From: Roseibium aggregatum
GTDB lineage: Bacteria; Pseudomonadota; Alphaproteobacteria; Rhizobiales; Stappiaceae
Length of the DNA: 64,000 nucleotides
Assembly: GCF_017309185.1 (NCBI RefSeq)
Contig: NZ_JAEKJZ010000003.1
Coordinates: forward strand, 1 to 64,000
Direction: 5' to 3'
This document shows positions 1 through 8,290 of the stretch, in pieces. Numbering within the stretch: position 1 is the first letter of the stretch; every line of letters begins with the position of its first letter. A model generated the notes under the pieces. The model did not search any database. It was given only the letters and a program-made list of their open reading frames with translations, and had not been told where the DNA came from. Both the position numbers and the translations under genes were made by a program.

Positions 1-37
1 CTGAAGGTCGCAGGTTCAAATCCTGCTCCCGCAACCA
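1..37 (+). tRNA. tRNA-fMet (initiator), 3' part only
   Basis: The window opens inside a tRNA. Visible are the end of the anticodon stem, the T arm (GCAGG stem, TTCAAAT loop, CCTGC), the acceptor 3' strand TCCCGCA, discriminator A and an encoded CCA. The sequence closely matches the 3' half of bacterial initiator tRNA, and the A at the last acceptor position fits the unpaired C1-A72 feature of tRNA-fMet. The anticodon lies outside the window, so identity rests on the 3' half. Confidence 0.85.
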
Positions 38-40
38 GAA

Positions 41-79
41 AAACCAAAGGCCGTCCATCAGGGCGGCCTTTGGTTTTTC
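41..79 (+). terminator. Rho-independent terminator after tRNA
   Basis: A near-perfect inverted repeat (AAACCAAAGGCCG ... GGCCTTTGGTTTTT) ends in a T run four bases past the tRNA CCA. It terminates the tRNA transcript. Confidence 0.85.
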
Positions 80-181
80 TGCGCGCGGGGTCGAGGAGTT
101 GATCCTGACGGGGTCCCCGAAAGGAGGGCTATGCCCGACGCAACAGGGCAGAAAACATCAAATCCTGCGAACCAAACCAAT

Positions 182-212
182 AAAAAAACCCGGCCACGCG
201 CCGGGTTTTTTG
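182..212 (-). terminator. Terminator downstream of tauZ-like gene (bidirectional shape)
   Basis: AAAAAACCCGG and CCGGGTTTTTT flank a 7-base loop, giving an 11-bp stem with A/T tails on both sides. It lies 67 bases beyond the stop of the leftward exporter gene and probably ends the SDR-xsc-tauZ transcript. It could also stop rightward readthrough from the tRNA. Confidence 0.8.
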
Positions 213-278
213 TTGGAAAGGGCGGTCATGGTTGGGGGTCTTGCAACCCCTATGGATACGCTGTTGGAAATTCGCCGG

Positions 279-1301
279 TCAGGCAAGGAAATGCAGGCCG
301 GCGACGATGAAGACGCCGAGGAACACCGTTTCGGCCACCACCAGGCCGATGGCTGCCGGGCCGACTTCGACCATGCGGCCAAGCGACGTCTTGATCCCGA
401 CCGCGGCCACGGCGATCAGCAGCGCCCAGCGGCTCAGCGACCCGACCCAGTCGGACAGAAGGTGCGGGATCAGACCGATGGAGTTCAACGCCGCCAGGAC
501 CAGGAATCCCACCACGAAGAGCGGCATCAACGGCGGCCGGTTTGTCTGTTGCGCATCGGATTGACCGATCTGGCGGATGACAAGCGAGAAGACCAGCACC
601 ACCGGGGCCAGCATCGAAACGCGGATCAGCTTTACCAGAGTGGCGGTTTCGCCGGTTTCCGGGCCGATTGAAAAGCCCGCGCCGACCACCTGCGCCACGT
701 CGTGAATGGTGCCGCCCAGAAAGAGACCGGAATCGCGCGCATTGAACTCGAACAGTTGCGCCAGCATCGGGTAGAGGACCATGGCGACGGTCGACAGAAC
801 GGTCACGGACAGCACCGTGAAGACCAGATCGCGTTCGGATTTCTCGTGCCGGGGCAGGACGGCGGCGATCGCCATTGCCGCTGAAGCGCCGCAGATCGCA
901 ACGGAGCCTCCCGTCAATAAGCCGAACCGCCAGTCGCGATTGAAAAGCCGGCTTGCCAGCAAAGCGAACAGGATGGTCAGAACGACCCCGGCGGCGACCA
1001 GCGCCACGGACATGCCCCCGAGCTGGACCAGCAGGTCGACGCTGATACGCGCGCCCAGCAATGCGACCCCGATCCGCAACACGCTGCGTGCGGTGAACTC
1101 CACGCCCTTTGCCGTCCGGGTGCCCGGTTCGGAGAGAAAATTCAGCGCCAGGCCGAGCAGAAGCGCCATCAGCATCGCGGGAGCGCCATAATGCTCCGAC
1201 AGGAACTGCGCGGTCGCGGCGGCGAGCGCGGAAACCGCGAAACCGGGAAAAATCGACTTCAGCGCCTGCCCGCCGGGCAGCCGCGTAGCTATGCTGGTCA
1301 T
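279..1301 (-). CDS. tauZ: YeiH/TauZ-family putative sulfate exporter
   Basis: A 340-aa polytopic inner-membrane protein of the UPF0324/YeiH family, with about ten hydrophobic segments and conserved GxSxAICGASA-type and GGTIHDVAQVVGAG motifs. Members beside sulfonate genes are proposed (TauZ) to export the sulfate formed when the sulfite released by Xsc is oxidised. Here it lies directly downstream of xsc, separated by 61 bases containing a strong hairpin. The ATG has GGAG ten bases upstream. The sulfate role is inferred from the family and neighbour; YeiH members elsewhere have no proven substrate. Confidence 0.8.
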   Translation of the reverse strand: MTSIATRLPGGQALKSIFPGFAVSALAAATAQFLSEHYGAPAMLMALLLGLALNFLSEPGTRTAKGVEFTARSVLRIGVALLGARISVDLLVQLGGMSVALVAAGVVLTILFALLASRLFNRDWRFGLLTGGSVAICGASAAMAIAAVLPRHEKSERDLVFTVLSVTVLSTVAMVLYPMLAQLFEFNARDSGLFLGGTIHDVAQVVGAGFSIGPETGETATLVKLIRVSMLAPVVLVFSLVIRQIGQSDAQQTNRPPLMPLFVVGFLVLAALNSIGLIPHLLSDWVGSLSRWALLIAVAAVGIKTSLGRMVEVGPAAIGLVVAETVFLGVFIVAGLHFLA

Positions 1302-1323
1302 GGAAGAAGTGCTCCGGTGGAAA

Positions 1324-1352
1324 CGGCCCGGCGGTGAGAAGCCGCCGGGCCG
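1324..1352 (-). terminator. Intercistronic hairpin between xsc and tauZ
   Basis: A perfect 11-bp GC stem (CGGCCCGGCGG / CCGCCGGGCCG) with a 7-base loop lies between the xsc stop and the exporter start. On the minus strand it is followed by only three T residues, so it looks like a partial terminator or an mRNA-stabilising 3' end. It would make xsc mRNA more abundant than exporter mRNA. Confidence 0.6.
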
Positions 1353-1362
1353 GTTGCCGCAG

Positions 1363-3147
1363 TCAGACCGCGCCGTTTTGCGGGCACATGTCGTCCTTGC
1401 TGATGCCGGCGACCGCGACGGGTTTCTTCATCGCGTCGCGACGGAACGGTTCGCCCAGCTCCTGGTTGATGAGAGCCTCGATCAACGTGGTGACACCGTT
1501 TTCCATCTGGTCGGTGACCGCCTGGGCCAGGGCTTCCGTCAGTTCGTCCATGGTGCGCGCGACAACGCCCTTGAGCCCGCAGGCATTGGCGATGGCGGCA
1601 TAGCTGACCTGTTCGTCCAGTTCGGTGCCGACGAAGTTGTCGTCGTACCAAAGCGTCGAATTCCTCTTTTCCGCACCCCACTGATAGTTGCGGAAAACGA
1701 CCTGGGTGATGGCCGGCCATTCCTCGCGGCCGATGGCGGTCAGTTCGGTCACGGCGATGCCGAAGGCGCCATCGCCGGAAAAGCCGACCACGGGGACGTC
1801 CGGGCAGCCGATCTTGGCACCGATGACGGCCGGCAGACCGTAACCGCACGGTCCGAACAGGCCGGGCGCCAGGTATTTGCGGCCGGCGTCGAAGCTCGGA
1901 TAGGCGTTACCGATGGCGCAGTTATTGCCGATGTCGGACGAGATGATCGCCTCTTTCGGTAAAGCCGCCTGGATCGCGCGCCAGGCCATGCGCGGGCTCA
2001 TCCATTCCGGCTTGTCCGCGCGGGCCCGCTCGTTCCAGGTGGTGCCCGGATCGTCCTGCTCATGATCCATGGACGTCAGCTGCTGGGCCCAGCGGCTCTT
2101 GGTCTCGGCGATGCGCGCCTTGCGCGCGTCCCGGCCGGCATTGCCGGCGGAGCCCGACAGCTGGGTGAGGATGCCCTTCGCCACCCGCGCGGCGTCGCCA
2201 ACGACGCCGACGGAGATCTTCTTGGTCAGGCCGATGCGGTCCGGGTTGATGTCGACCTGAATGATCTTCGCATTCGTCGGCCAGTATTCCATGCCGTAGC
2301 CCGGCAGGGTCGAGAACGGGTTGAGGCGTGTTCCCAGCGCCAGAACCACATCGGCTTCCTTGATCAGCTCCATGGCGGCCTTGGAGCCGTTGTAGCCGAG
2401 AGGACCGGCGAACAGCGGATGCGATCCGGGGAAGGCATCGTTGTGCTGGTAGCCGACACAGACCGGCGCGTCGAGCCGCTCGGCCAATTCCATGGAGGCG
2501 GCGATCCCGCCTTCCGCCAGCACCACGCCGGCGCCGTTTAGGATCACCGGATTTGTCGCCTCGCTCAGGAGGCGGGCCGCCTCGGTCACCGAGGTCTCGC
2601 CGCCGGAGGAACGCTCGAAGAGGATCGGATCCGGAATGGCGATGTCCACGACCTGGGTCCAGTAATCGCGCGGCATGTTGATCTGCGCCGGTGCCGAAGC
2701 CTGCTTGGCCTTGGAGATCACACGGGTCAGAACCTCTGCAACGCGGCTCGGATCGCGCACTTCCTCCTGATAGGCGACCATGTCGCGGAACAGCGCCATC
2801 TGCTCGACTTCCTGGAAACCGCCCTGTCCCATCGTCTTGTTCGCGGCCTGGGGCGTCACCAGCAGCAGCGGCGTATGGTTCCAGTAGGCGGTCTTCACCG
2901 CGGTGACGAAATTGGTAATGCCGGGACCGTTCTGGGCGATCATCATCGACATCTTGCCGGTGGCGCGCGTATAGCCGTCCGCCATCATGCCACCGGAGCC
3001 CTCGTGCGCGCAGTCCCAGAAGGTGATGCCTGCCTTGGGGAACAGGTCGGAGATCGGCATGAACGCCGACCCGATGATGCCAAACGCATGTTCAATGCCG
3101 TGGCGCTGCAGCGTTTTGACAAAGGCTTCTTCGGTGGTCATCTGCAT
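1363..3147 (-). CDS. xsc: Sulfoacetaldehyde acetyltransferase (Xsc)
   Basis: A 594-aa cytoplasmic ThDP enzyme converting sulfoacetaldehyde plus phosphate to acetyl phosphate and sulfite, the point where many organosulfonate pathways converge. The N-terminal pyrimidine-binding domain carries the catalytic Glu near residue 49 (CAHEGSGGM). The C-terminal domain has the ThDP motif GDGAFG ... RNYQWGAEKRNSTLW, and that last stretch is characteristic of Xsc among acetolactate-synthase relatives. Length is normal for Xsc. The ATG at 3147 has AGGAG eight bases upstream and is preferred over the ATG two codons later. It follows an SDR gene and precedes a TauZ-like exporter. No pta, tpa, tauXY, iseJ or sulfite dehydrogenase gene is in the window. 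Confidence 0.95.
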   Translation of the reverse strand: MQMTTEEAFVKTLQRHGIEHAFGIIGSAFMPISDLFPKAGITFWDCAHEGSGGMMADGYTRATGKMSMMIAQNGPGITNFVTAVKTAYWNHTPLLLVTPQAANKTMGQGGFQEVEQMALFRDMVAYQEEVRDPSRVAEVLTRVISKAKQASAPAQINMPRDYWTQVVDIAIPDPILFERSSGGETSVTEAARLLSEATNPVILNGAGVVLAEGGIAASMELAERLDAPVCVGYQHNDAFPGSHPLFAGPLGYNGSKAAMELIKEADVVLALGTRLNPFSTLPGYGMEYWPTNAKIIQVDINPDRIGLTKKISVGVVGDAARVAKGILTQLSGSAGNAGRDARKARIAETKSRWAQQLTSMDHEQDDPGTTWNERARADKPEWMSPRMAWRAIQAALPKEAIISSDIGNNCAIGNAYPSFDAGRKYLAPGLFGPCGYGLPAVIGAKIGCPDVPVVGFSGDGAFGIAVTELTAIGREEWPAITQVVFRNYQWGAEKRNSTLWYDDNFVGTELDEQVSYAAIANACGLKGVVARTMDELTEALAQAVTDQMENGVTTLIEALINQELGEPFRRDAMKKPVAVAGISKDDMCPQNGAV

Positions 3148-3359
3148 GGCTGGAACTCCTGTAAGTCAATATGGGCCGCAGCTGCGGCGGTAAGGGACCG
3201 ACCCGCCGGCCGGACCGCGCGGGCAAACGCAATTCTTTCAAACCGGGTCCTGCATCCGTCTGGTGCCTTTTCGGATATGCGGGAAAACATACTGCCGGGA
3301 CCTGAGACCCGATTTCCACCCGGTCCGGAAGAAGAGGGCGCGAAGCGCCCGGTTTCAAA

Positions 3360-4127
3360 TCATGAAGCCATTCCTTGCCCGCCGTTCACGTCCAGCAATT
3401 GCCCGGTAATGAAGCCGGTTTCATCGGAAGCGAAAAACGCGACCGCGGCGGCCACGTCCTCAACCCGGCCATGGCGACGTACGGGGATGGATGCCAGCAC
3501 AGCGGCCCGTTCTTCCGGGGACTGGCGCTCGCTCAAAAGCCGCTCGACCCGAGGGGTGAGGATCGCGCCCGGGCAGACGGCGTTGCAGGTAATGCCGTGC
3601 GGCCCGAATTCCTGGGCGAGCTGCAGCGTCATCGATTGTACCGCGCCCTTGGCGGCGACATAGTTGGCGCCGGTGAAGAGGCTGCCGTACCGTCCCGCTT
3701 TCGAGCCGAGATTGACGATGCGACCGTGGCGACGTTCAACCATTCCCGGCACGGTGGCGCGGATCAGCCTGACGGCGGCGGTCACGTTAAGGTCCATGAC
3801 CCTTGCCCAGTCCTCGTCGGTTTCCTCCACAAAGGCGCGTGGTGTGTGCAGAGAGCCGCCGGCGTTGTTGACCAGGATATCGAAGCCGAAACCGGCGTCG
3901 TGGAGCCGGTGGACGACCGATGCGATTTCTTCGGCATTTGACAGATCGACCTGTTCAAAATGCACATTCGCCATTTCGGGGCGCGCGGATGAGCGCTCAA
4001 TGGCATCCGGGCTGCGATCAAGCACGACGACACGCGCGCCATCGGCAGCGAGCCTTGCGGCGATCGCTTCGCCGAGACCATCCGCTGCCCCGGAGACGAG
4101 GGCGGTTTTCCCCTCTAGACTTGTCAC
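3360..4127 (-). CDS. Short-chain dehydrogenase/reductase next to xsc
   Basis: A 255-aa classical SDR with the nucleotide motif SGAADGLG near residue 13, the NNAG motif, and a catalytic Ser followed by YVAAK. The GTG at 4127 is chosen because GGAGG precedes it by nine bases; the in-frame upstream ATG lacks such a site and adds residues unlike an SDR. It is first in a likely operon with xsc (212 bases away) and the exporter, and has its own promoter. Sulfoacetaldehyde reductase IsfD is also an SDR, so interconversion of sulfoacetaldehyde and isethionate is possible. That is inference from position, because SDR sequences alone do not give the substrate. Confidence 0.85.
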   Translation of the reverse strand: MTSLEGKTALVSGAADGLGEAIAARLAADGARVVVLDRSPDAIERSSARPEMANVHFEQVDLSNAEEIASVVHRLHDAGFGFDILVNNAGGSLHTPRAFVEETDEDWARVMDLNVTAAVRLIRATVPGMVERRHGRIVNLGSKAGRYGSLFTGANYVAAKGAVQSMTLQLAQEFGPHGITCNAVCPGAILTPRVERLLSERQSPEERAAVLASIPVRRHGRVEDVAAAVAFFASDETGFITGQLLDVNGGQGMAS

Positions 4128-4177
4128 GATAACGGTCCTCCCAAACCATTTCAGACGGTTCCGACCGCCTGCCAAGA

Positions 4178-4206
4178 ATTGTATATATTGAATTCTAATT
4201 CCGCAA
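4178..4206 (-). promoter_or_regulatory. Candidate sigma-70-type promoter for the SDR-xsc unit
   Basis: On the minus strand TTGCGG (-35) and TACAAT (-10) are separated by 17 bases, about 50 bases upstream of the SDR GTG. The dyad at 4185-4209 overlaps it. Confidence 0.5.
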
Positions 4207-4209
4207 TAT
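4185..4209. promoter_or_regulatory. Operator type B over the SDR-xsc promoter
   Basis: The dyad ATATTG-N13-CAATAT contains the half-site TAATTCCGCAAT. The same half-site recurs near 19819-19841 and, inverted, at 18851-18867, in front of the acyl-CoA genes. It overlaps the candidate -35 and spacer, which suggests repression by one of the IclR proteins in this window (inference). Confidence 0.5.
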
Positions 4210-4352
4210 AAAATTAAATGAGGAAGCCATGATGGGCTTCGCGGACCGGTTCTTGAAAAGAAGCCATGAAATTGGGCGAAAAGCAGGTTGCTCCGCGCAC
4301 CGAGACGGCACGTGTCAGCCCATCGACGGGATCACGCTCAATAAAGTCTGTT

Positions 4353-5213
4353 TTATTCGGTCGGGCCGCCGCCGAGCGCGGAAATGTCCTGCGCGGCGCT
4401 CAGGAGTTTCGGCAGATGTTCCTTGCGAAGCCGTTCCGGCGTCAATACGGACGCGTTTCCGCCGACGCTGAGCGTGTAAATGTCACCGGTTAGCGGATCG
4501 TACAAAGGAATCCCGATCGCGTTGTGGTCCGGCTTCCATTCCCCGAAGCTGTCCGAGTGGCCTTGCCGGCGCATGCGGTCCAGGGAGGCCGTCAGGGCCG
4601 GCTCGACGTGATCCTGCCACGCTTCGCCATGATGTTGCGCGAGTTCCTTGAGAACGGCCTCGCGTTCCTTTTCCGGCGCCGCGAACAGATAGGCTCTGCC
4701 GGGCGCGGATTCCGCCATGGGAATGCGTGAACCCACATTCAGGGACAGATAGATCGCGGTGGGTTCGCGAATGAGTTCCACGAACATCATGTCCAGCCGG
4801 TCGCGCACGCTGAGGGCGACGACACAGTCGCCCTGCGCCGCGATCTCCTCCATGCGCCGGCGCATGAGTTCGCCGAAGCCGAACCGGCCCATGACCGCAT
4901 AGCCGAGTGTCAGCACCTGGTTGGAAATGGCGTATTTGCCGTATTCCGGCATGTAGCGCAGATAGCCAAGCTTGGTGAGGGTGCCGAGCAGACGCGACAC
5001 CGTCGTTTTGTGCAGGCCAGTGCGTTCGGCCAGCACCTGCGTTCCCAGCATCCGGTCCTCGGCCCGGAAGGCGCGCAGGATCGACATCCCGCGCGCCAGT
5101 GAGCTCACAAATGGGCGGTCGTCGGTGAAGTCGTCCGCGTCAGCTCCCTGACGCGGCCTTCCCCGGCGGCGTTTCCCGGGATCTTTCGGAGGCGTGTCGC
5201 TCATGATTGCCAT
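4353..5213 (-). CDS. IclR-family transcriptional regulator
   Basis: A 286-aa protein with a basic N-terminal stretch, a winged helix-turn-helix at about residues 35-100 (LAERTGLHKTTVSRLLGTL) and the IclR effector-binding domain to the C-terminus, including SLNVGSRIPMAESAPGRAYL. It begins 62 bases after the stop of the ThDP gene at 5276-6988 and reads the same way, so the two are probably co-transcribed. The start is uncertain: ATG 5213 and ATG 5204 are both possible and neither has a strong ribosome site. The effector is unknown. Confidence 0.85.
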   Translation of the reverse strand: MAIMSDTPPKDPGKRRRGRPRQGADADDFTDDRPFVSSLARGMSILRAFRAEDRMLGTQVLAERTGLHKTTVSRLLGTLTKLGYLRYMPEYGKYAISNQVLTLGYAVMGRFGFGELMRRRMEEIAAQGDCVVALSVRDRLDMMFVELIREPTAIYLSLNVGSRIPMAESAPGRAYLFAAPEKEREAVLKELAQHHGEAWQDHVEPALTASLDRMRRQGHSDSFGEWKPDHNAIGIPLYDPLTGDIYTLSVGGNASVLTPERLRKEHLPKLLSAAQDISALGGGPTE

Positions 5214-5275
5214 TTACAGCAGCAGCATGGCGGTGTCACCCGCAATCCGCCGCCACTCCCAGGAAGGGCGAACGG

Positions 5276-6988
5276 TCAGGCCCGCCCATTGAGATCGGGA
5301 AGCTCGGCGTAATCCGAGCAATCGCGGTGGCTTGCCGCCGGATCGACCTTCACGTCGATGACCACCGGGCCGCCCCGGCTGTGGGCCTCGCGCAAGGCGT
5401 CGCCGATCTGATCGGCTTCGGTGACCGTGACGCCAGAGCCACCGAGGCCTTCGGCCACCTTGGTGAAATCATGGTCGTTGAAATCGACGCCGATCGCCTG
5501 GTTGCCGAGGTTGTCGCGTACCATGCCGAGGCCCGCGTTGTTGGCAACGACATAGACCGCGTCGAGCCCGCGCTCGGCGGCGGTTGCGATCGCGTCCATG
5601 GTCATGACGAAACCACCGTCCCCGATCATGCCGGTGACGCGTTTTTCCGGACAGACCACCTTGGCGCCGGTCGCGGCCGGCGTGCTCCAGCCCATGCCGC
5701 CGATGCCGCCGGGAGCGACAAGCTGGTGGGGGTGGCGAAGCGGCAGCCGGGACGTTGCCCAGATCCGGTTGGTGCCGGCATCGAGCGTCAGCAGATCGTC
5801 TTCCGTGAGGAAGTCGGACAGGGCTCGCATGATGTCCGCGTAATGGACCGTGCCCGGACGGGTCTTGTATTGCGGCAGGACACCGTAATCGTTGTCCGCC
5901 TTGATCTTTGCGATCGTGTCCTTGCGCCGGTTCACGGTGATTGCGTCCTGCGCGGGCTTCGTCAGCAGGAAATCGAGCACATCGGACACATCGGCGGTGA
6001 CGGCCTGATCCACCGGCAGGACCCAGCCGGCCTGAAGCGGATCGATGTCCACCTGGATGATGGTCTGGTCGCCCGGACGAAGCATCTTTTCATCGCGAAA
6101 GCGGGTGTATTCTGCGCCGAGGCTGCAGCCGAGAACGAGGATCACGTCGGCGGCCTGCACCATGCGGTTGGCGGCGGCCGACGCCCAGGTGCCCATCATG
6201 CCGACGGCGATGTCCGAGGTCTCGTCGATGGTGCCCTTGCCGTGATAGCTGGAGGCGACCGCGATCCCTTCGCGGGACGCGTATTCCTGCAGCTTCCTGC
6301 CCGACCGGCTCATGTAGATACCGTTGCCGGCGATGATCACCGGGTTTTTGGCGCCGGCCAGGGCGGTGGCAATTTTTTCCAGCGCCGTCCGGTCCGGGAC
6401 CATCGGCGTGTACCGGAGGTATCCTTCGGTCGGGTAGAGCTTTGCCCGCAGATCGTCAGGCACGTCCTGCTTGATGATGTTGGTCCGCATGACCATCGCC
6501 GCCGGTCCCTGGCGCGGGGTCATGGCGTGCTTGATGGCCATTTGCGTGCCGTAGATCGCTTCGGCGGGCGTCGTCGCATAAGTCGCGAATTTGGTCATGG
6601 TCTTGAGGACGGCGAAGGCGTCGCCTGCGCCGTAGTCGCCGGTCATCGTCTGGTAGACGCCCTGCTGGGCAAAGCCGTCGTAGCAGGAGGTGTCGGTCAT
6701 GATGACCATGGGCGAGGAGGAGAAATAGGCTTCCAGAATGCCGAAGGCGCCGGTCGTGGTCGCAAACGGCCCCTGTGCCATGAGCAGTCCGGGCTTGCCG
6801 GTCAGCTTGCCGGCCACCTGCGCCATGACGGAAGCGGACTGTTCGGTGCGTGCCAGGACAAGGTCAAACTCGGACTTGCGGTCATGGAAGGCCGGCAGCG
6901 ACCAGGTGATGCCAAGACCGGGCAGTGTGAAGCCGCGCGTGATGCCTGCCTCGATAAATGTCGAGATCACGCCTTCATTCGTTCTCAT
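5276..6988 (-). CDS. Thiamine-diphosphate-dependent enzyme, acetolactate synthase-like
   Basis: A 570-aa protein with the three-domain ThDP layout. The pyrimidine-binding domain carries the catalytic Glu at about residue 49 (ARTEQSAS), the central domain has a nucleotide-type fold, and the C-terminal domain has the ThDP/Mg motif GDGGFVMT ... NNAGLG. It belongs to the acetolactate synthase/benzoylformate decarboxylase superfamily but lacks the Xsc signature. The ATG at 6988 has GGAGG eight bases upstream and replaces an upstream in-frame TTG. A strong palindrome lies about 100 bases upstream. The reaction is unknown; decarboxylation or carboligation of a 2-oxo acid is the general expectation. 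Confidence 0.8.
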   Translation of the reverse strand: MRTNEGVISTFIEAGITRGFTLPGLGITWSLPAFHDRKSEFDLVLARTEQSASVMAQVAGKLTGKPGLLMAQGPFATTTGAFGILEAYFSSSPMVIMTDTSCYDGFAQQGVYQTMTGDYGAGDAFAVLKTMTKFATYATTPAEAIYGTQMAIKHAMTPRQGPAAMVMRTNIIKQDVPDDLRAKLYPTEGYLRYTPMVPDRTALEKIATALAGAKNPVIIAGNGIYMSRSGRKLQEYASREGIAVASSYHGKGTIDETSDIAVGMMGTWASAAANRMVQAADVILVLGCSLGAEYTRFRDEKMLRPGDQTIIQVDIDPLQAGWVLPVDQAVTADVSDVLDFLLTKPAQDAITVNRRKDTIAKIKADNDYGVLPQYKTRPGTVHYADIMRALSDFLTEDDLLTLDAGTNRIWATSRLPLRHPHQLVAPGGIGGMGWSTPAATGAKVVCPEKRVTGMIGDGGFVMTMDAIATAAERGLDAVYVVANNAGLGMVRDNLGNQAIGVDFNDHDFTKVAEGLGGSGVTVTEADQIGDALREAHSRGGPVVIDVKVDPAASHRDCSDYAELPDLNGRA

Positions 6989-7003
6989 TCCAGTTTCCTC
7001 CAA

Positions 7004-7348
7004 CTCCGCTGGCGATGTTCAGCCTGCGTGAATGCTTGTTCTTTCTTTTATTAATTCTGCTATGCGCAATTTTATTTTGCAATACGGTTTTTGAAATTGC
7101 GTTTCAAAACACGCGAAACGGCGTTGAAGGAGGTCATCCGGGGGACAAAAGAGTGTGTCTTAGCAGGGGTGGGGCATGTCGCCGCCGGGAGAAAGCCTCG
7201 CGGCAAGACACGCGAGGCTACCGCCTTGCCGCAGACAAGGGAGCGCACAGATCCTGCGCCGAGCGTTCGCGAGCCAGGACGTCAATTGAGTTTCTGTAAG
7301 AAGCCAGGGTGAGGGGTCAGGACCCCGGGCGCTGTGGGGAATGCGGCT
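7004..7348. other. Gene-free interval with operator
   Basis: 345 bases without a credible gene between the ThDP gene start and the preceding IclR stop. The left part is AT-rich and holds the palindromic operator at 7089-7109 and probably the ThDP gene promoter. A short palindrome (GGGGTC/GACCCC) at 7313-7326 has no T tract. Confidence 0.6.
7089..7109. promoter_or_regulatory. Operator type A upstream of ThDP gene (perfect 8-bp arms)
   Basis: TTTTGAAA and TTTCAAAA flank a 5-base spacer. The site is centred 111 bases before the ATG at 6988. The minus-strand TTGAAA in the arm could act as a -35 element with TATTGC 17 bases on, so a bound protein would block the promoter. Near-identical sites occur at 9332, 11367 and 26955. 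Confidence 0.65.
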
Positions 7349-8158
7349 TCAAAGCATGCCCCGGGCAACCATTTCGATCTTGCGCGTTACGCCCAGAAGG
7401 CGCGGGGCAAGATCGTTCATGAGCCTGTCCGTGGTGATGATCGACCGCAGTCCACCCACGTTGACTGCATAGACGGGATAGCCGTCGGCCCGGCAGACGG
7501 CGGCCCCCGCGGAGTTCGCTTCGGCAATCCAGTCGCCGCCGCTCAGCGCAAAGCCGTTTTCCTTGGCAAAGGCGATGGCATTGCGAGCCGCGTCTTCCAC
7601 ATCCGGCCATTCCTCGTCGGAGAAGCCGCTTCGGATCTGGGCAAGGCGTTCTTCACGCTCGGATTCCGGCAGGGCAGCCAGAAAGGCACGGCCCATGCCC
7701 GTGCTGATCATGGGGATGCGTGAGCCGACGCCGAGGCGAATTGCCATGGAAGCCGGGGTCCGGCAGGCTTCGATATAAATGATCTCGATGCCGCTCGGCG
7801 TTCCGAGATAGACGCTGGCATCCGCGTATTCCGCCAGCTCCTGCATGTAGGGACGGGCGATGTCCCGGATCTCCATCTGCGCCAGAACGTCGTAACCCAG
7901 CGTCAGGACTTCCGGGCCCAGCGAATAGCGGCCGGTGCCTTCATCGTAGTTGAGGTAGCCAAGCTCGGTCAGTGTGAATGTCAGGCGTGAAACGGTCGCC
8001 TTGGGCAGCTTCACACGTTCCGCGATCTCCGCATTGCCTACGGGACGGTTGTCCGGACCGAAAGCCTTGAGGACAGACAGGCCCCGGGCAAGACCTGAAT
8101 TGACCCTGTAGTCTTTTTGTCCGCTGTCTTCGGGCGGTGCGGCTTTACGTTTGACCAA
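7349..8158 (-). CDS. IclR-family transcriptional regulator
   Basis: About 269 aa when started at the TTG at 8158, which has an AGG seven bases upstream and gives a normal IclR length. The in-frame upstream extension to 8260 reads unlike an IclR N-terminus. The wHTH runs from about residue 15 to 75 (AEIAERVKLPKATVSRLTFTL), followed by the IclR ligand domain with RLGVGSRIPMISTGMGRAFL. It lies between the epimerase gene and the ThDP gene, both of which have the type A palindrome upstream. It is therefore the best local candidate for the protein that binds that palindrome (inference). Confidence 0.85.
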   Translation of the reverse strand: MVKRKAAPPEDSGQKDYRVNSGLARGLSVLKAFGPDNRPVGNAEIAERVKLPKATVSRLTFTLTELGYLNYDEGTGRYSLGPEVLTLGYDVLAQMEIRDIARPYMQELAEYADASVYLGTPSGIEIIYIEACRTPASMAIRLGVGSRIPMISTGMGRAFLAALPESEREERLAQIRSGFSDEEWPDVEDAARNAIAFAKENGFALSGGDWIAEANSAGAAVCRADGYPVYAVNVGGLRSIITTDRLMNDLAPRLLGVTRKIEMVARGML

Positions 8159-8290
8159 TTCGATACCTGTTCTGCGATGGTTGAAAAGATGATCGCACAA
8201 ACTGGCATTTATCGGAAATTCGAAGACAATCCAATCCTGCGTGCGGAAATCTTGCGCCACGTAAGTTGTGCCGTCAGAAAGTAGCCGCGA

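Noticed and set aside
1..280. tRNA 3' end as an attachment site of an integrated element
   Set aside because: There is no integrase, no repeat of the tRNA 3' end elsewhere that I could find, and the following genes look like ordinary chromosomal metabolism genes.
5207..7054. 615-codon plus-strand frame opposite a ThDP gene (likewise 9552-11363 and 16671-18839)
   Set aside because: These frames mirror the reading frames of real minus-strand genes and have the low-complexity Asp/His/Arg composition of antisense frames.
7313..7326. GGGGTC-AG-GACCCC palindrome after the IclR gene as a terminator
   Set aside because: The two-base loop cannot form a stable hairpin and there is no T tract.
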